Shown: piece by piece, positions 10,692 through 21,693 of the stretch
Layout of the letters: every line of letters starts with the position of its first letter
Numbering within the stretch: the stretch's first letter is position 1
DNA from: Zygnema cylindricum
Taxonomy: Eukaryota; Streptophyta; Zygnematophyceae; Zygnematales; Zygnemataceae
NCBI GenBank assembly: GCA_037447655.1
Contig: JBBHKE010001814.1
Location: forward strand, 335,547-399,546
DNA length: 64,000 nt
Direction of reading: 5' to 3'
Translations under genes and position numbers: made by a program
The notes under the pieces: model-generated
What the model saw: the letters and a program-made list of their open reading frames with translations, nothing else
Databases searched by the model: none
What the model was told of the DNA's origin: nothing

Positions 10692-11399
10692 ACACTTGCA
10701 AAGTACACGTATATAATACGCAAGTTCTGATTTCTATGTGAAAATGGTCGGTTTTCAATTTTTTGTCGATTTAAGAGATTTGATCGTCAACTTTCAAAGA
10801 ACCACTCAAATCAAAACACGTATGTAAAAGTTGTTCACAGACATTACGCGATGTAACCGAGGCCTCTTTAATACATTAATATTATTTTCTGTACTATTAC
10901 AAAGACCACCTAATGTAACCATACCACAAATACGTAATTATATGAATTACAAAATAAGTATTTTTTGTCGGTTACATTTTGCGGCGTCTACCTTTAAGTC
11001 ACTGAATGAAACTCAAGTCGAACGTGGCGTATCAGACAATATGTCTTTCTCGCTAAAAAAACATATGATATAAAAATATAAAATATTAAATTTAAAAATA
11101 CTATATATCGCGATAATTTATGTTGGTCTCGGTAACATATATCGAGGATTTTTCTCAATCGATATTTGATGTGTCGAAAAGTTTAACTATCGCGATATTA
11201 CTATTTTTTTTTTCTCGATACCCAACACTACTAACTACACTAGACAGAGAGTACAACATGTTACAACATAAAATACAAAAAGGTGTAGAAACCATAGTTG
11301 TTCAAACCTTATTTTACTCACGTTTCAATCGCACGAATTATACGTAAGTAACGCATTGAACGATTTGAAAAAATAGTTAAGATCGTTAACGATTTTGTA
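10692..11399. other. AT-rich flank with reversed TTGGGTATCG terminus
   Basis: No gene seen. From ~11095 there are gatatatcg-like iterons, ending at 11230 with tcgatacccaacacta, the reversed hAT-like terminus. This is the continuation of the sequence interrupted by element B at 4234. Confidence 0.5.
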
Positions 11400-12500
11400 T
11401 CCGTATTATTCCGTATCAATATTTCCATATTGACCGCCGCATCTAGTCGGCGAGAAGCTCTCTTTGTTCACGATGGCCTTCCGCATCGCACACAGCGCTG
11501 CCGCTGCAGCAAACCGATATGAGCCGCACGTGAGTGAATCAGATCGACTTTTCACACGTGTGAATGTAGACAGGGAGAACAAGTTGTGGGAAAGGGTGAG
11601 TGGAGAGGGACGGAACTTAGCGTCTGTTGCATCGATGGATAAAACCAGGGTATGTGCCACATGGAGGAAGAAAAGCAGTATGATGCTTATCATGGTCATG
11701 GCGACGGCCATGGCTAAGCACTCACCACGTAAGAATGTTTTCTAAAAATAAAAGACACGGACACGTGGCAATTTCTTCTACTAAAGAGGGTTCCAATAGA
11801 AAGAGAAAGGCTTTGACTTTACTAATCCGTTGCAACAATTTTCAAGTGTGATAAGAGGAAAGAATCACAGTACTACAGTACTGTGCTTTGTACAATTCAC
11901 ATAAAACGGTCCACTTTTTTTTTTCGTTTTCTTCGATCTAGCTTCCCGCCCGAATGTACTTTTCAGTAAAATACGTCCAATTAAAGTTGTCAGTTTGAAT
12001 GACTTCCGTACATATTTGTTTCGATGTCATTCAAATGCTGACGATGTGGATTTTGACGTGTTTTCTATAATTTTTTTTGTCCTTTGAGAGGTATGTGAGG
12101 CCATACTGTCAAACTCTAGGCCAATCTTGTCTTATATACTATTGTAAAGGTTAGAGTAACAAAGTTTGATTGGTTTAAATATTTGACTTCTAAAAATAAA
12201 GTGCAATGCGGATAGTACGGTGCGGTCAGCAAAGCGTACGATGATTGTTATTCTTCTATGGCGGAAATGGATTTGAAAAGTTTTGACTCTATATATATAA
12301 AATGCTATTTGTAAAATTTTATTTCGTATCGCTCTTTCATTGCATGCTAATTCTGTCGCATTGAAAGCGATGGACAACAATCCTGGATGCTCGACGTGGC
12401 GGTCATTCTCGGCATGAACCTACACGTGCTGACTGTCGAGTAAGTCAAAACGTTCATTGCAAGAGTGCCAATGGCTCTTGTACGACAAGTAGTACGTTTT
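11400..12500. repeat. Dispersed repeat R, copy 1
   Basis: It is homologous to 51480-52090 and 52953-53530. Shared landmarks are the block near gttcacgatggccttccgc (11465), ggtcatggcgacggccatgg (11693), cacataaaacggtccac (11898), and the stretch from gcggatagtacgg to gcattgaaagcgatggac (12210-12374). It is probably a non-autonomous transposon or captured gene fragment; no termini were identified. Confidence 0.6.
11406..11711 (-). CDS. Small ORF in repeat R with signal-peptide-like N-terminus (uncertain)
   Basis: A 101-codon frame on the minus strand starting MAVAMTMISIILLFFLHVA, a short polar start, a hydrophobic core and an AHT/ALS-like cleavage region, as in secreted or membrane-anchored proteins. 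The matching frame in the second repeat copy (51592-51777) keeps the same start and hydrophobic core with about fifty codons free of indels, which is unusual for junk repeats. After that point the copies diverge and the second has a stop. No domain is recognised. It could be a captured first exon or a chance frame. Confidence 0.3.
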   Translation of the reverse strand: MAVAMTMISIILLFFLHVAHTLVLSIDATDAKFRPSPLTLSHNLFSLSTFTRVKSRSDSLTCGSYRFAAAAALCAMRKAIVNKESFSPTRCGGQYGNIDTE

Positions 12501-12790
12501 AGCCTGATTTTCTTGACGACGTAGTTAGCGTGAAAGTTTGTACCTTCCAACTACACTACGGAAAGAATTGCGAAAATATATTGAAGCTTTATCGTTTTGT
12601 TCGAATTTCCATTCGAAGATATCCTTGTTCGAACTTTACATTAAAGTAGGGTGTCCAAGTAACAATCACTAAATGTACGGAGGAAAAGTATGAAACCTTA
12701 AAGCAGCGAGATAGCAATGCCATTCGCACGAATGGGAGGCTAAATCTGTGCCTGCACCACGTACCGCTATTAGTGTGAATAACATTTTAT

Positions 12791-12928
12791 CCACTAAAAA
12801 CATATTTTCTCTGTACACACTTGTCCAATTTTCACATGGAGACCACCAATCGGATCGTTACTTTTCGATCGCAACTTTCAAATTCATTACCCGACAAGAG
12901 TGTACGGAGAAAAGATATTTTAAGTGGA
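12791..12928. repeat. Inverted repeat around TCTCTGTACACACTTG
   Basis: tccactaaaaacatattttc at the left is mirrored by gaaaagatattttaagtgga at the right, with tgtac(a/g)gaga inside both arms. The interior also matches 53825-53945 in reverse orientation. Probably part of another small inverted-repeat transposon; no gene. Confidence 0.5.
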
Positions 12929-12940
12929 AAAAAAACAGTA

Positions 12941-13105
12941 CACCGCGAATCTTCGTTAGCATCAAAGTCACTAATTTGGGTTCTTAAAATTTAAATTTTT
13001 TCCTCAAATAGAATACATGATTTTAAATTTTCTTTGACTTTAATTGAGGTACCGTACAAAATAGCGTGAAGTCCGAAAGTACATTAATATATATTTAGTG
13101 TGGTG
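12941..13105. mobile_element. TA-flanked MITE (CACCGCGAATC family)
   Basis: It starts caccgcgaatcttcg after TA (12939-12940) and ends gtgtggtg before TA (13106-13107). 165 bp, with an AT-rich interior that includes gtcactaatttgggttctt, shared with 60413 and 61197. Confidence 0.65.
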
Positions 13106-13112
13106 TACGGTC

Positions 13113-14077
13113 TACAACTTTGAGACATCCATTGGTCCTCGTAGTAGGCAGCTCACACGAAGTCTCAAGGATAACCCTAACCCCTTGATGCTTCAGCAAG
13201 AATAACCACCACCCTTGCAAATAAAAACACCGACCACCTTTACCCCTATAAAGGCAAGACTCCCTTCTGTTTATAGCAAAAAGAATCTCTAAATTTGCTC
13301 CCTGGAGCAGTAAGTTATGAATGGTCAAAAGGGACCTTAAGATTTGCCTAAGTCTTAAACCCATCTCTAATCCGTCTACTACTGAAGTATGGCACCAACC
13401 AAATCACTGTATCGTACGAAAAAGTATAGGTGCCGATGTACTTTCTGTACGGTCATTGTACGGCATGGCCGTAACGTGGACGTCAGTCATGACCCGGCTC
13501 GCTTTCATATTCCTCTGAAATTCCTCAACCCAATGTGATACCGCCACGTGTCATTCAGTGTGTTTAAGACTATAAACTGTCAAAGAGTTAATTTTGCGAT
13601 CTCGACGTTCACCATGGCCGTTCGATTTAGAACGGCTTATAATAAACGCCGTGAAAATAAATATTCACACTATTTGTTTCGTGCGATACTTCAAATAGAA
13701 CTGTCTCCATGTATCTCAATTTGTTCTATCTGTTAAATAAAACATCCTACGTGTATTTGTTTAAGTAGTTATCAAACCTAGTGTATCTTACGAGAGGTCT
13801 TAGACTACAGGACAAAGCTATCGGCTATCGGCTACTCTAACAGATAGTAGGTACCAAGATCAAATTCTGGTTCCGGCAGCCCTTTTGGTAAGTATAACAA
13901 AACTGCTTCGTGTCTCCTTTTGAGAACATAGTCAACCATGGTTCTAACTCTCTCTCCAGTCTTCAGTGAGTGCGACAAGTATGGGGACTTGACATTAAAG
14001 TGAGAAGCAGGCTGCCTTTGCTTCTTTGCTATTCTATTTTTACATTCACCAAACCTAGAAAATACCATATTTTTACA
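13113..14077 (-). repeat. Element D 3' LTR
   Basis: In element sense it starts tgtaaaaatatggtattttctagg and ends caaagttgta. The end matches the 5' remnant at 22451-22554 (ttgagac-tccattggtcc in both). It carries the diverged antisense tRNA-like block around 13800-13880. Confidence 0.8.
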
Positions 14078-14089
14078 CTTCCATATTTC

Positions 14090-14855
14090 CTAGTCACATT
14101 TTGGTTTGAGACAACATTTCTCTTTGCAAAAAATTAATTTATGAGAGGGGAAAGGTTTAGTCATCATATCTGCTACCATCTCACTGCCCGATCTACACTC
14201 TAAATTGATTATTTTGTTTTCTCCCTTTTCCCTGACAAAGCTAAAACTAATTTCCATGTGCTTTGCTTTAAAATGATGTTTAAGATTGGCATTAATTGCA
14301 ACTTTTGCCTGATTATCACAAGAAAAAATAATGCACAACACTCTTAAGATGACCAAGTTCACCCAGCAAAGATTTCACCCACATCAACTCTTTTAGAGCA
14401 GAGCAATAGGCCATATACTCAGCCTCGATGGTGGACTGAGCAATAACCTTTTGTTGTTTGCTGCTCTAGTAGCAAGCCTCATTACCCAAATACAATACAA
14501 ACCCAGAGGTACATCTCCTCATCGAAGCATCCCCATAACTGGCATCACTCCAAGTAGTGATGTCAGTATTTTCTTCACCCAAATAAAACCATAGCTCCCT
14601 AGACCCTATCAGATTTCTAAGGACTCTCTTAGCTGCCTCCCAATCTCTCTTAGTGGGAGCATTCAGACTTCTATTCAACACTCCTACAACTGATGCTAAA
14701 TTCGGCTGGGTACAGTTCATAAAATAGATTAGGCTGCCCACTACTTGTCTAAAAGGAATTGTCTGCATGATTTTTTGTTTCTTAGGACCTAGTTCATTAT
14801 TTAAGACTATGACTCTTTCTTCCACACTCCCCTCACTTCCCTTCTTTAACTCCAT
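14090..14855 (-). pseudogene. Element D RNase H
   Basis: Two open stretches on the minus strand: 14855-14466 (YFMNCTQPNLASVVG ... TTWSDASYGDASMRR) and 14362-14090 (FSCDNQAKVAINANLKHHF ... MVADMMTKP). The acidic residues of RNase H are still visible. A TAG at the end of the first stretch and a shift between the two break the frame. Confidence 0.85.
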
Positions 14856-15326
14856 TGGAGTTGTACAACTATTGGTCCTATCATCTGAAACTTTTCAAAC
14901 ATGTTCACAATGGCCTCTTTCTGGGATAATCTAATTATTTTCTTTTCTCTGTCTCTCTCTTCTTCAATTCCCAAAATATATTTTTCCTCTCCCATATCTT
15001 TCATCTCAAACCTTCCTTTTAGATCCGTTTTTAGTTTTTTAATTTTATCCATTGGTTTTCTTAAAACAAGCAAATCATCAACATAAATTGCAATAAAAAT
15101 AACATCTTCCTCATCCTTTAGTACATAGATTTAGTGATCTCAACTTATTCGGATATATCCCAGACCGATAAGAAACTCGTCCAGCTTTTTGTTTCACTAC
15201 CAGGGCGCCTGTTTCAAACCATTAAGGCATTTGATCAGCTAGCATACCTTACTCTTCTCTCATTGTTACACAAATCATTCAGGCTATCGCACAAAAATCT
15301 CCTCTTCAAGTTCTCCATAAGGAACG
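14846..15326 (-). pseudogene. Element D reverse transcriptase, distal half
   Basis: From 15326 downward it reads the segment after the F insertion: EEIFVR-like, SLYGLKQAP-like region with stops, then MLVLRKPMDKIKKLKTDLKGRFEMKDMGEEKYILG (15073-14846), matching the connection of copy B. The YVDD motif region (~15095-15075) reads as an aspartate pair before LLVL. No intact frame. Confidence 0.8.
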
Positions 15327-16332
15327 TGCAATTTTGTTTTCCCCATTGCGCTACAAAATTCAGGAAGCCTCTAGTTAGTTTTTGACTAAACTTTCTTCAG
15401 CTAGGATTCAGATACCCAAGTAGGCAAACAATCATTCTGAATGCACCCTTATGCGGTTTGGACTCCTTTAAGATAGTTGCAAAAGAAATCACTCAAAACG
15501 CCCAAATAGGCGATTAATTATCAAGTGGCAAAGATGACACAATATATACAAGCTCATTGGGAGAGAGGCGGCTACCTCCTAAATCTTCTTAGTTTAAAAA
15601 CCCTCTCATAACCTCTTTCTACTGATGTAAGAACTAATCAGAGAACTGTAAATTACAGAAAGGTATTGTGGCTGGTATACTTTCTTTAGGGTCTGTGTAC
15701 GACTCGGCTATTGAGCGGAAGCCTGTCTCCTCCGGACTTGCCTTTATGCTCTCCGAGATTCCCACTTCCCAATATTACCTTGCCAGGTGGCGCCATGTCA
15801 TGTCACGCCCGAAAACGGCCAAAGCGACCATTTCACGATCTCGGCGATGATGCGTGCCGTCGGATCCAAATCTGCTTTTAATGCTAGCCGTTGAAAATCA
15901 ATGTGTGGTTAATTTGTTTCGTGCGCTTTCACGTTCGCACTATATTTTATTTCGTTTCTATGTTACTTATACGTAATTTTGTTAATCAGATTATTGAACT
16001 CTGACATGTTTAAATACTCATCACACCGCATGTACTTTAACAAACTTCAATGACAGACTGGCTAAAGTTGACGGCTACGCCTCGCTCTACCGGTTGGAGG
16101 TTCGAGTCTTGCCGCACTTAACCTTTTTATTGAAGTGACTTATGTCACATCTTCTGACCTGCCTAAGGAGCAAAGGTAGCCATGGCTCCACCACACTTTT
16201 TGTTTTTCAGTGATTACAACAAGTATTGGGGATAGAGGGAAGAGGTAGAGGTAGACTGCCTACGCTTTTCTTTTATATTTTCACTAAGCAAGTCAAACCT
16301 AAAAAATACTATATAAATTTAATAATTAAACA
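15327..16332 (-). repeat. Element F 3' LTR
   Basis: In element sense it starts tgtttaattattaaatttat and ends caaaattgca. It contains a TATA-like stretch (tgtatatattgtgtc, reversed near 15550) and the antisense tRNA-like block (plus strand 16059-16109: tggctaaagttg ... ggttcgagtct). Confidence 0.85.
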
Positions 16333-16441
16333 CTCCCCTTATTTTCTAGTATAATTTAAACTTTTCTCTTAGTCCACACTTCTCTCTACAATATTTCAGT
16401 TTGTGTGAGGGCACAGGTTTGGTCATCATATCATTAATCAT

Positions 16442-16987
16442 TTATTCATTTGGTTTATACACAAGACTCACAATTTTGTTTTCGACTTTTTCTCTCACAA
16501 AACTCAACCTTATGTCTATGTGTTTAGCTTTGACATGATGTTTTGGATTGGCTCCAATTGCAATTGCAGCATGATTATCACTGAAGACTTCATGCACCCC
16601 TTTCTTCATGTACCCAAGTTCTTGCAGGAAAGACTTAACCCACATAAATATTTTCACAGCATAACAAGAGGCCATATACTCATCCTCCATAGTGGACTGA
16701 GCAACCACCTTTTGTTGCTTGCTACTCCAACATCAAGCACCTTCCCCCACAAACAATACATACCCAGAAGTGCATCTTCCCATAGGTGAATCTCCATAAT
16801 TGGCAACACTCCAAGTGGTGATGTCAATATGCTCCCCTCCCAAATGCAACAATAATTCCCTTGTACCCACCAGATATCTCATGGCACTCTTTGCTGCGAC
16901 CCAGTCTCTCTTTCTATGATCATTAAGACTCCTACTGAGAAGACTCCCTTCTAGTGAAGGTTTCAAACTCATTATCATCTTATACAA
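16442..16987 (-). pseudogene. Element F RNase H remnant
   Basis: 16987-16733 encodes LEGSLLSRSLNDHRKRDWVAAK ... DITTWSVANYGDSP and 16708-16442 encodes TMEDEYMASCYAV ... VFSDNHAAIAIGANPKHH. The first catalytic aspartate of RNase H is changed (WSV where B has WSD), so the enzyme is dead even where the frame survives. Confidence 0.8.
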
Positions 16988-17567
16988 AAGAAGAGAATAG
17001 ATTTTTGCTCAATTGAGGGATATAAAGTACATATGAGAAAGTGAGTATGGAAATCTTACCTTTTACCAAGACTTTTATATCTACCAATCCAACTAGATCT
17101 ATAATAACTACTCTCCCATCCCCGTACTCTATCTCTACAGTGGGGATCTTTGTTAGCTTGGTAAAGAGGTGCCTATCACGACACATATGCATTGAAGCAC
17201 CTGAATCAATGATCCATCCTTCCAGTGGGGTTTCGCGATTGGCTCCGATAGCACACTTCAATTTTCAACGAATCTCCTTCTCCTCCAAATTCTCTTCAAA
17301 GAGAAGCTTTCCATCCTCTTTCTCAAAATAATAATCCTCGTCGGTCTCCGTTTTCACTTGCGTGACCACAAGTGCCTTTTTTTTTCCCTCGGAAGAATCT
17401 CCTCCATTGTTTTTTTCAAGCCTCAACTCTGACAGCTTGGTGTAATCAGCTATTAAATGTCCCAACTTTTTGCAGAATGACAAATGCCCTGTGGAAGCCT
17501 TGGTCCTCCTGTCTGATTTTTCTCTCCCTTGAATTTGCCGTATGGCTTCTTTAAATCCTTCCCCCAC
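16980..17567 (-). pseudogene. Element F zinc knuckle and protease start
   Basis: 17567-17265 encodes the end of gag with a damaged knuckle (LSFCKKLGHLIADYTKL; its first and last cysteines are lost) and the acidic linker. 17261-16980 encodes the protease with WIIDSGASMHMCRDRHLF, DSG intact, ending in LYIPQLSKNLFSSF where the internal deletion begins. Confidence 0.8.
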
Positions 17568-17569
17568 TG

Positions 17570-18362
17570 GTGCGTTATGGCAGCTAAAGCTTGAACATTT
17601 TTTCCTCCTCTTTAAATCTCAATAGTGTTCTCCTGCACAAGTATCATCCTGACCACTTTGTTCCACTTCCACAAAAGGTCATCCATTTCCTACACTCGGT
17701 ACACTATGTTCTCAAACTCATTAGGCAGCTTCATGATGAGATTGTTGACTTTCATCTTCATTGTACTAATCCACCTGGCACTCTCCATCTCCATATAAAA
17801 ACAAGAGAGGTCATTACAATAGTCTAGCATTCTCCCCCATTTGTAAGTATACTCCCTTAATCAATGCTCGGCCAACTGGAGCTCTTGAATGGTACCAGCT
17901 CTATTAATCTCTAGTAAGGTCTCCCATAACTCCTCCGTTTTAAAGATGTGGAGATGGGAGGTTGCAAAAGCTTAAGTAAGATGCCTCACAATGAAGTGCC
18001 TGGTAGCTATCTTTGTGTATTCCCACATTTGAATATTGTTTTCTTCGGCCTTCACCGCCGCCGCTTCGGGTGCCGTGGTGATAAGAGTAAGAGATGTCTC
18101 TTTCCCTTTTTTTTTTTGGACACATAGTTGTCCGTGCTGTGTGCCTCTTTCGTTGGAGCAAAGACAGTTGCATAAAACCTCACTCCACTAAACCTTTTAG
18201 AATTGCTTGAGATGGAAGTTTCACTTGTCCACTGATGATACCCCAGTATCGTTTTTCACACAAATCCTCTACAATCATGTCTTCCCAATAAATGAACCTA
18301 GACTTGGTCAAGATGGGCACCCTAGAGGGTGTGCCCATAACCTGCAATTTTATGTCCCCCAT
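17570..18362 (-). pseudogene. Element F gag remnant
   Basis: The start ATG is at 18362 inside the 5' LTR: MGDIKLQVMGTPSRVP followed by SRFIYWEDMIVEDLCEKRYWG, the gag N-terminus seen in B and E. A stop ends the first frame at 18180; the rest (18180-17570) is recognisable in pieces only. Confidence 0.75.
18328..18342 (-). promoter_or_regulatory. Element F primer-binding site (initiator tRNA-Met anticodon arm)
   Basis: On the plus strand ggtgtgcccataacc, touching the 5' LTR at 18343. It equals the plant initiator tRNA-Met anticodon arm ggtgggcccataacc with one mismatch. Confidence 0.75.
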
Positions 18363-19346
18363 AATTCTACAGAATTCAGGAAACCTCTACATAGTTTTTG
18401 TTTAACCCTTCTTCAGCTAGGATCACAGATACCCAAGTAGGGAAACAAGCAACCTGACTACACCCGTGTGCAGTTTGGACTCCATTGAGTGTGGACCAAA
18501 AAAAATCACTTATAAAGCCCAACCAGGGGATTAGTTATCAAATGGCAAAAAGGCCAAAATATATAGAAGCTCATTGGGAGAGAGGCGGCTACCTCCTAAA
18601 TCTCCTAAGTCGTAAACCCCTATCACAACCTCTATCTATTGATGTACAAACCAATTATAGAACTGTAAAGTACAAAAAGGTATTGTGGAGTACTTTTTGT
18701 ACTGTATGTGTATGACTGGGCTTTTGAGCAAACGCCAGTCTCTTCCGACTTGCCCTCATGCTCTCCGAGATTCTTGCTTCCCAATATTATCTTGCCACAT
18801 GGCGCTAGGTGAAGTCACGCCCAAAAACCGCCAAAGCAACCATTTCGGGATCTCGGCGATGATGCGTGTTGTCGGATCCAAGTCGGCTTTGAATGCTAGC
18901 CGTTAGAAATCAATGCTTGATAAATTTGTTTCATGCGGTTTCACGTTTTGCACTATATTTCATTTTGTGTCTATGTTACTTATTCGTAATTCCGTTAATC
19001 AGATTAGTGAAATCTGACATGTTTAAATACTTATCACACCCCATGTACTCTAACAGACTTCAACAACAGACTAGCTAAAGTTGACGGCTATGCCTCGTTC
19101 TGCCGATCGGAGGTTCGAGTCTTGCCATACTCAACCTTTTTGTTAGAAGTGACTTATGTCACTTCTTGTGACTTGCCTAACGAGCCAAGGTAGCCATGGC
19201 TCTACCACCCTCTCTTTCATTCAGTGACTACAACCAATATGGGGGATACAGGGAAGAGGTGGAGGCAAACTGCCTACACTTTTCTTTTCTATTTTCACTA
19301 ATCTAGTCAAACCTAGAAAATACTTTATAAATCTAATAATTCAACA
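18343..19346 (-). repeat. Element F 5' LTR
   Basis: 1,004 bp, the partner of 15327-16332. It carries the tRNA-like block at 19072-19122 (plus strand), a perfect 9+9 palindrome with a ttat loop at 19145-19166 (arms agaagtgac / gtcacttct), and the conserved gccatggct block at 19193-19201 (reversed orientation). Confidence 0.88.
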
Positions 19347-19351
19347 GAAGG

Positions 19352-19781
19352 CTACCTTGATGTCCATCTGGTGCACCTCCATGTCTTCCGTTGCTGCCAG
19401 ATTGAGAAGTATTCAGACGGAGGGAAATATGACAATTGGGGCAAAGGTTTCCTCATAGTCAATTTCCTCTTTTTGGGTAAATCCTTTGGCCACTATCCGA
19501 GCCTTATAACCCTCGATGGTGTTATCTTGGTTTTGTTTAAGTTTGAACACCCACTTACAACGAATTGGTTTACGGTTAGGTGGATAATTCACCTGCTCAC
19601 ATGTATCCACTACCATGATTGAGGCCATCTCCTCATTGATGGTTGTTTTCCACCGGTTTCTCTCTGGACAGTTCATTGCCTCTCCAGAAGTTTGAGGTTC
19701 ATCCGGATGAGATAGTTTAGTTACCTTGTTATTAACTTGTTTCTCTTGTAGCCTTTTACTGTTTCTCCTCCCTCCCTCCAA
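19352..19781 (-). pseudogene. Element D reverse transcriptase, proximal half
   Basis: A 122-codon frame: NKVTKLSHPDEPQTSGEAM, NRWKTTINEEM, IRCKWVFKLKQNQDNTIEGYKARIVAKGF and [15 protein letters not shown], the fingers and palm start of Copia reverse transcriptase. It runs up to the insertion of F and resumes at 15326. Confidence 0.85.
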
Positions 19782-20024
19782 ATCTGCTGCCGAAGTAGAT
19801 TTTTCCCGTGGATTCTATCGAACAATCTCGACTTCTCCCCTGTCACTCGTATCTGGGTCTATTTCCACCATGTCTTTTGCTTCGGGTAGAGTTGTCACTG
19901 GTGTTTCCTCGGCCGAGTCCTTCTTGGTCTGATTTGTACCTGCGAGGATATCATCTTATAGGAAACGTGGATAGTTAGGAAGCTCAAAGTCGTCAGAATG
20001 TTATGATTCAAATCTGATTTTTAC

Positions 20025-21074
20025 TTACTTTGTATGCTTTAAGGGATCCACAGATTTTCCTTCATCCATAACTACTAGATGCTTTACTAGAATTATATCT
20101 TCTCTTTTGAGATTATAAACTCTATATCCTTTTACATCCTCATCATATCCTAACAAGTATCCCGGTTTTCCTTTAAGATCTAATTTCCAATTTGACCGAT
20201 CTGTATCTAGACTGAATACTTGGCTACTAAACACTTTTTGGTGATATATATTTGGTTTTCGGCCGGCCCATTCCTCATAAGGTGTTTTGCCTTTTACCGC
20301 CGAAGTAAAAACTATATTTTTGAGGTAATTTGCACAATTCATTACTTCGGCCCAATACCTTTTTCCTATCTTTTTATCCAACAACATACTTTTGGCACTG
20401 TCACTTAGTGTCCTCTTTATCCATTCGGCTACACCATTCCGTTCCGGATTTTTTGGAACCGTCTTTTGTTGTTGTAATCCATCTTCCCTCAAAAAATCCT
20501 CAAACTGGTTGGAGGTATACTCACCACCATTGTCACTCCTTACTTTCTTAATTGAGGTTTCATGGAGTTTCTCACTCCATGCCTTGTATTGCTTAAAATA
20601 TTCCGGAGCCTTTGATTTGTTTTTCAAAAAATATATCCTGTTGTTCCGAGACCAACCATCAGTTATGGTCATCATAAATCTTTTCCCCTCGGGTGAGGAC
20701 ACTTTAGCCGGTCCCCAAATATCAGTGTGTATCAAATCTAAAACCTTTTCTCCTTTAAAGTCGGCGGTTTGTGGAAAAGGAAATCGGTGTGCTTTTCTTT
20801 GAGCACATCCACCACAATCACTTAGATTCGCATTCTCACCAAAATGAAGCCCTTCCACTACCCCCATCCTTTTCATCTCTTTTAATTCTAGATTCACATG
20901 CCCAAGCCTCTTATGCCACGACATTATATCATGAACACCAGCATAAAAATTTTTTTTCTTTACATTGCTTAAAATCAGCCTATACTCTACCTTTTTTAGC
21001 AATAAAATAAACTTTTTCCTCAAAACTAGCAGTAAAAACTCCTTTCCTAATGTTAGTGTCGATACCCTTACCAT
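20025..21074 (-). pseudogene. Element D integrase
   Basis: 349 codons, the longest frame in D. It has the zinc region (SWHKRLGHVNLELKEM ... CGGCAQRKAHR) and a core with HTDIWGP, SDNGGEYTSNQF and PERNGVAEWIKRTL, the D, D, E triad visible. It is followed by GKRYWAEVMNCANYLKN and GYDEDVKGYRVYN. Integrase inserts the cDNA copy into chromosomes. The frame starts mid-polyprotein with no proper start, and the protease frame upstream is shifted. Confidence 0.88.
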
Positions 21075-21640
21075 CTAACAAAGAAGTAAATACGAGGTTA
21101 TTGTTTAAATCCGAAATAAACAACACATTTGAGAATGTAACAATGGATGTCTTTCCTTCTAGCAGATCTACCGATCTTACAAAGGTAGTAGTGACTATCA
21201 TCCCATCCCTGTACTCTATCTCTACGGTGGGAATCTTTCTCATTTTCGTGAACATGTGTTTGTCCTAACACATGTGCATGGAGGCACTTGAGTCCACAAT
21301 CGAACCTCTTTCACCTTTCAATCCACCGAAAGCACATTTATGCTAACGTGGAATTTTGGCCTTTGTTTTTGCCTCCAACTCCTCATCCAATAAGAGTTCA
21401 TCGTCCTCGTCCTCGGATTACTCCTCAAGTACCTCTGTCACAAGGGCCTTTTTCTTTCCTCTCAAAGATCCACCGATCTGCCCCTCCTTTAACCGAAATT
21501 CGGTTAGCTTATAGCACTAAGCCATATAGTGCCCTGGTTTATTACAGAAATGACATAGCCCCTTGTGAGCCCTCGGTCCCGACTCATCGGACTGATTTTT
21601 CTGTCCTCCTCTATAATTTCTAACCTGCTTTCAGGGATCC
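20980..21640 (-). pseudogene. Element D zinc knuckle and protease
   Basis: In pieces: the zinc knuckle CHFCNKPGHYMA near 21560-21520, followed by a stop in place of the last residues, the acidic linker EDEDDELLLDEELEAK, then a damaged protease: IVDSSASMHMC, where the catalytic DSG reads DSS. After that, MFTKMRKIPTVEIEYRDG (21255-20980). Several stops. Confidence 0.75.
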
Positions 21641-21693
21641 TTGTCCCTGCAATCGATCTCGGCTGCCAAAGCTTATCCACTCTTTCCTTCCCT

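Larger units (their letters stand above)
15327..19346 (-). mobile_element. Internally deleted Copia element F nested in D
   Basis: 4,020 bp on the minus strand with LTRs of ~1,005 bp at 15327-16332 and 18343-19346, flanked by near-identical 5-mers gaacg (15322-15326) and gaagg (19347-19351). Removing it rejoins the reverse transcriptase frame of D, proving insertion into D. The interior (16333-18342) keeps gag, zinc knuckle, protease start and RNase H end but lacks the rest of protease, integrase and reverse transcriptase; the deletion joint is near 16980. F is a sub-family distinct from B and D, with different LTR sequence. It could only move using proteins from another copy. Confidence 0.9.
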
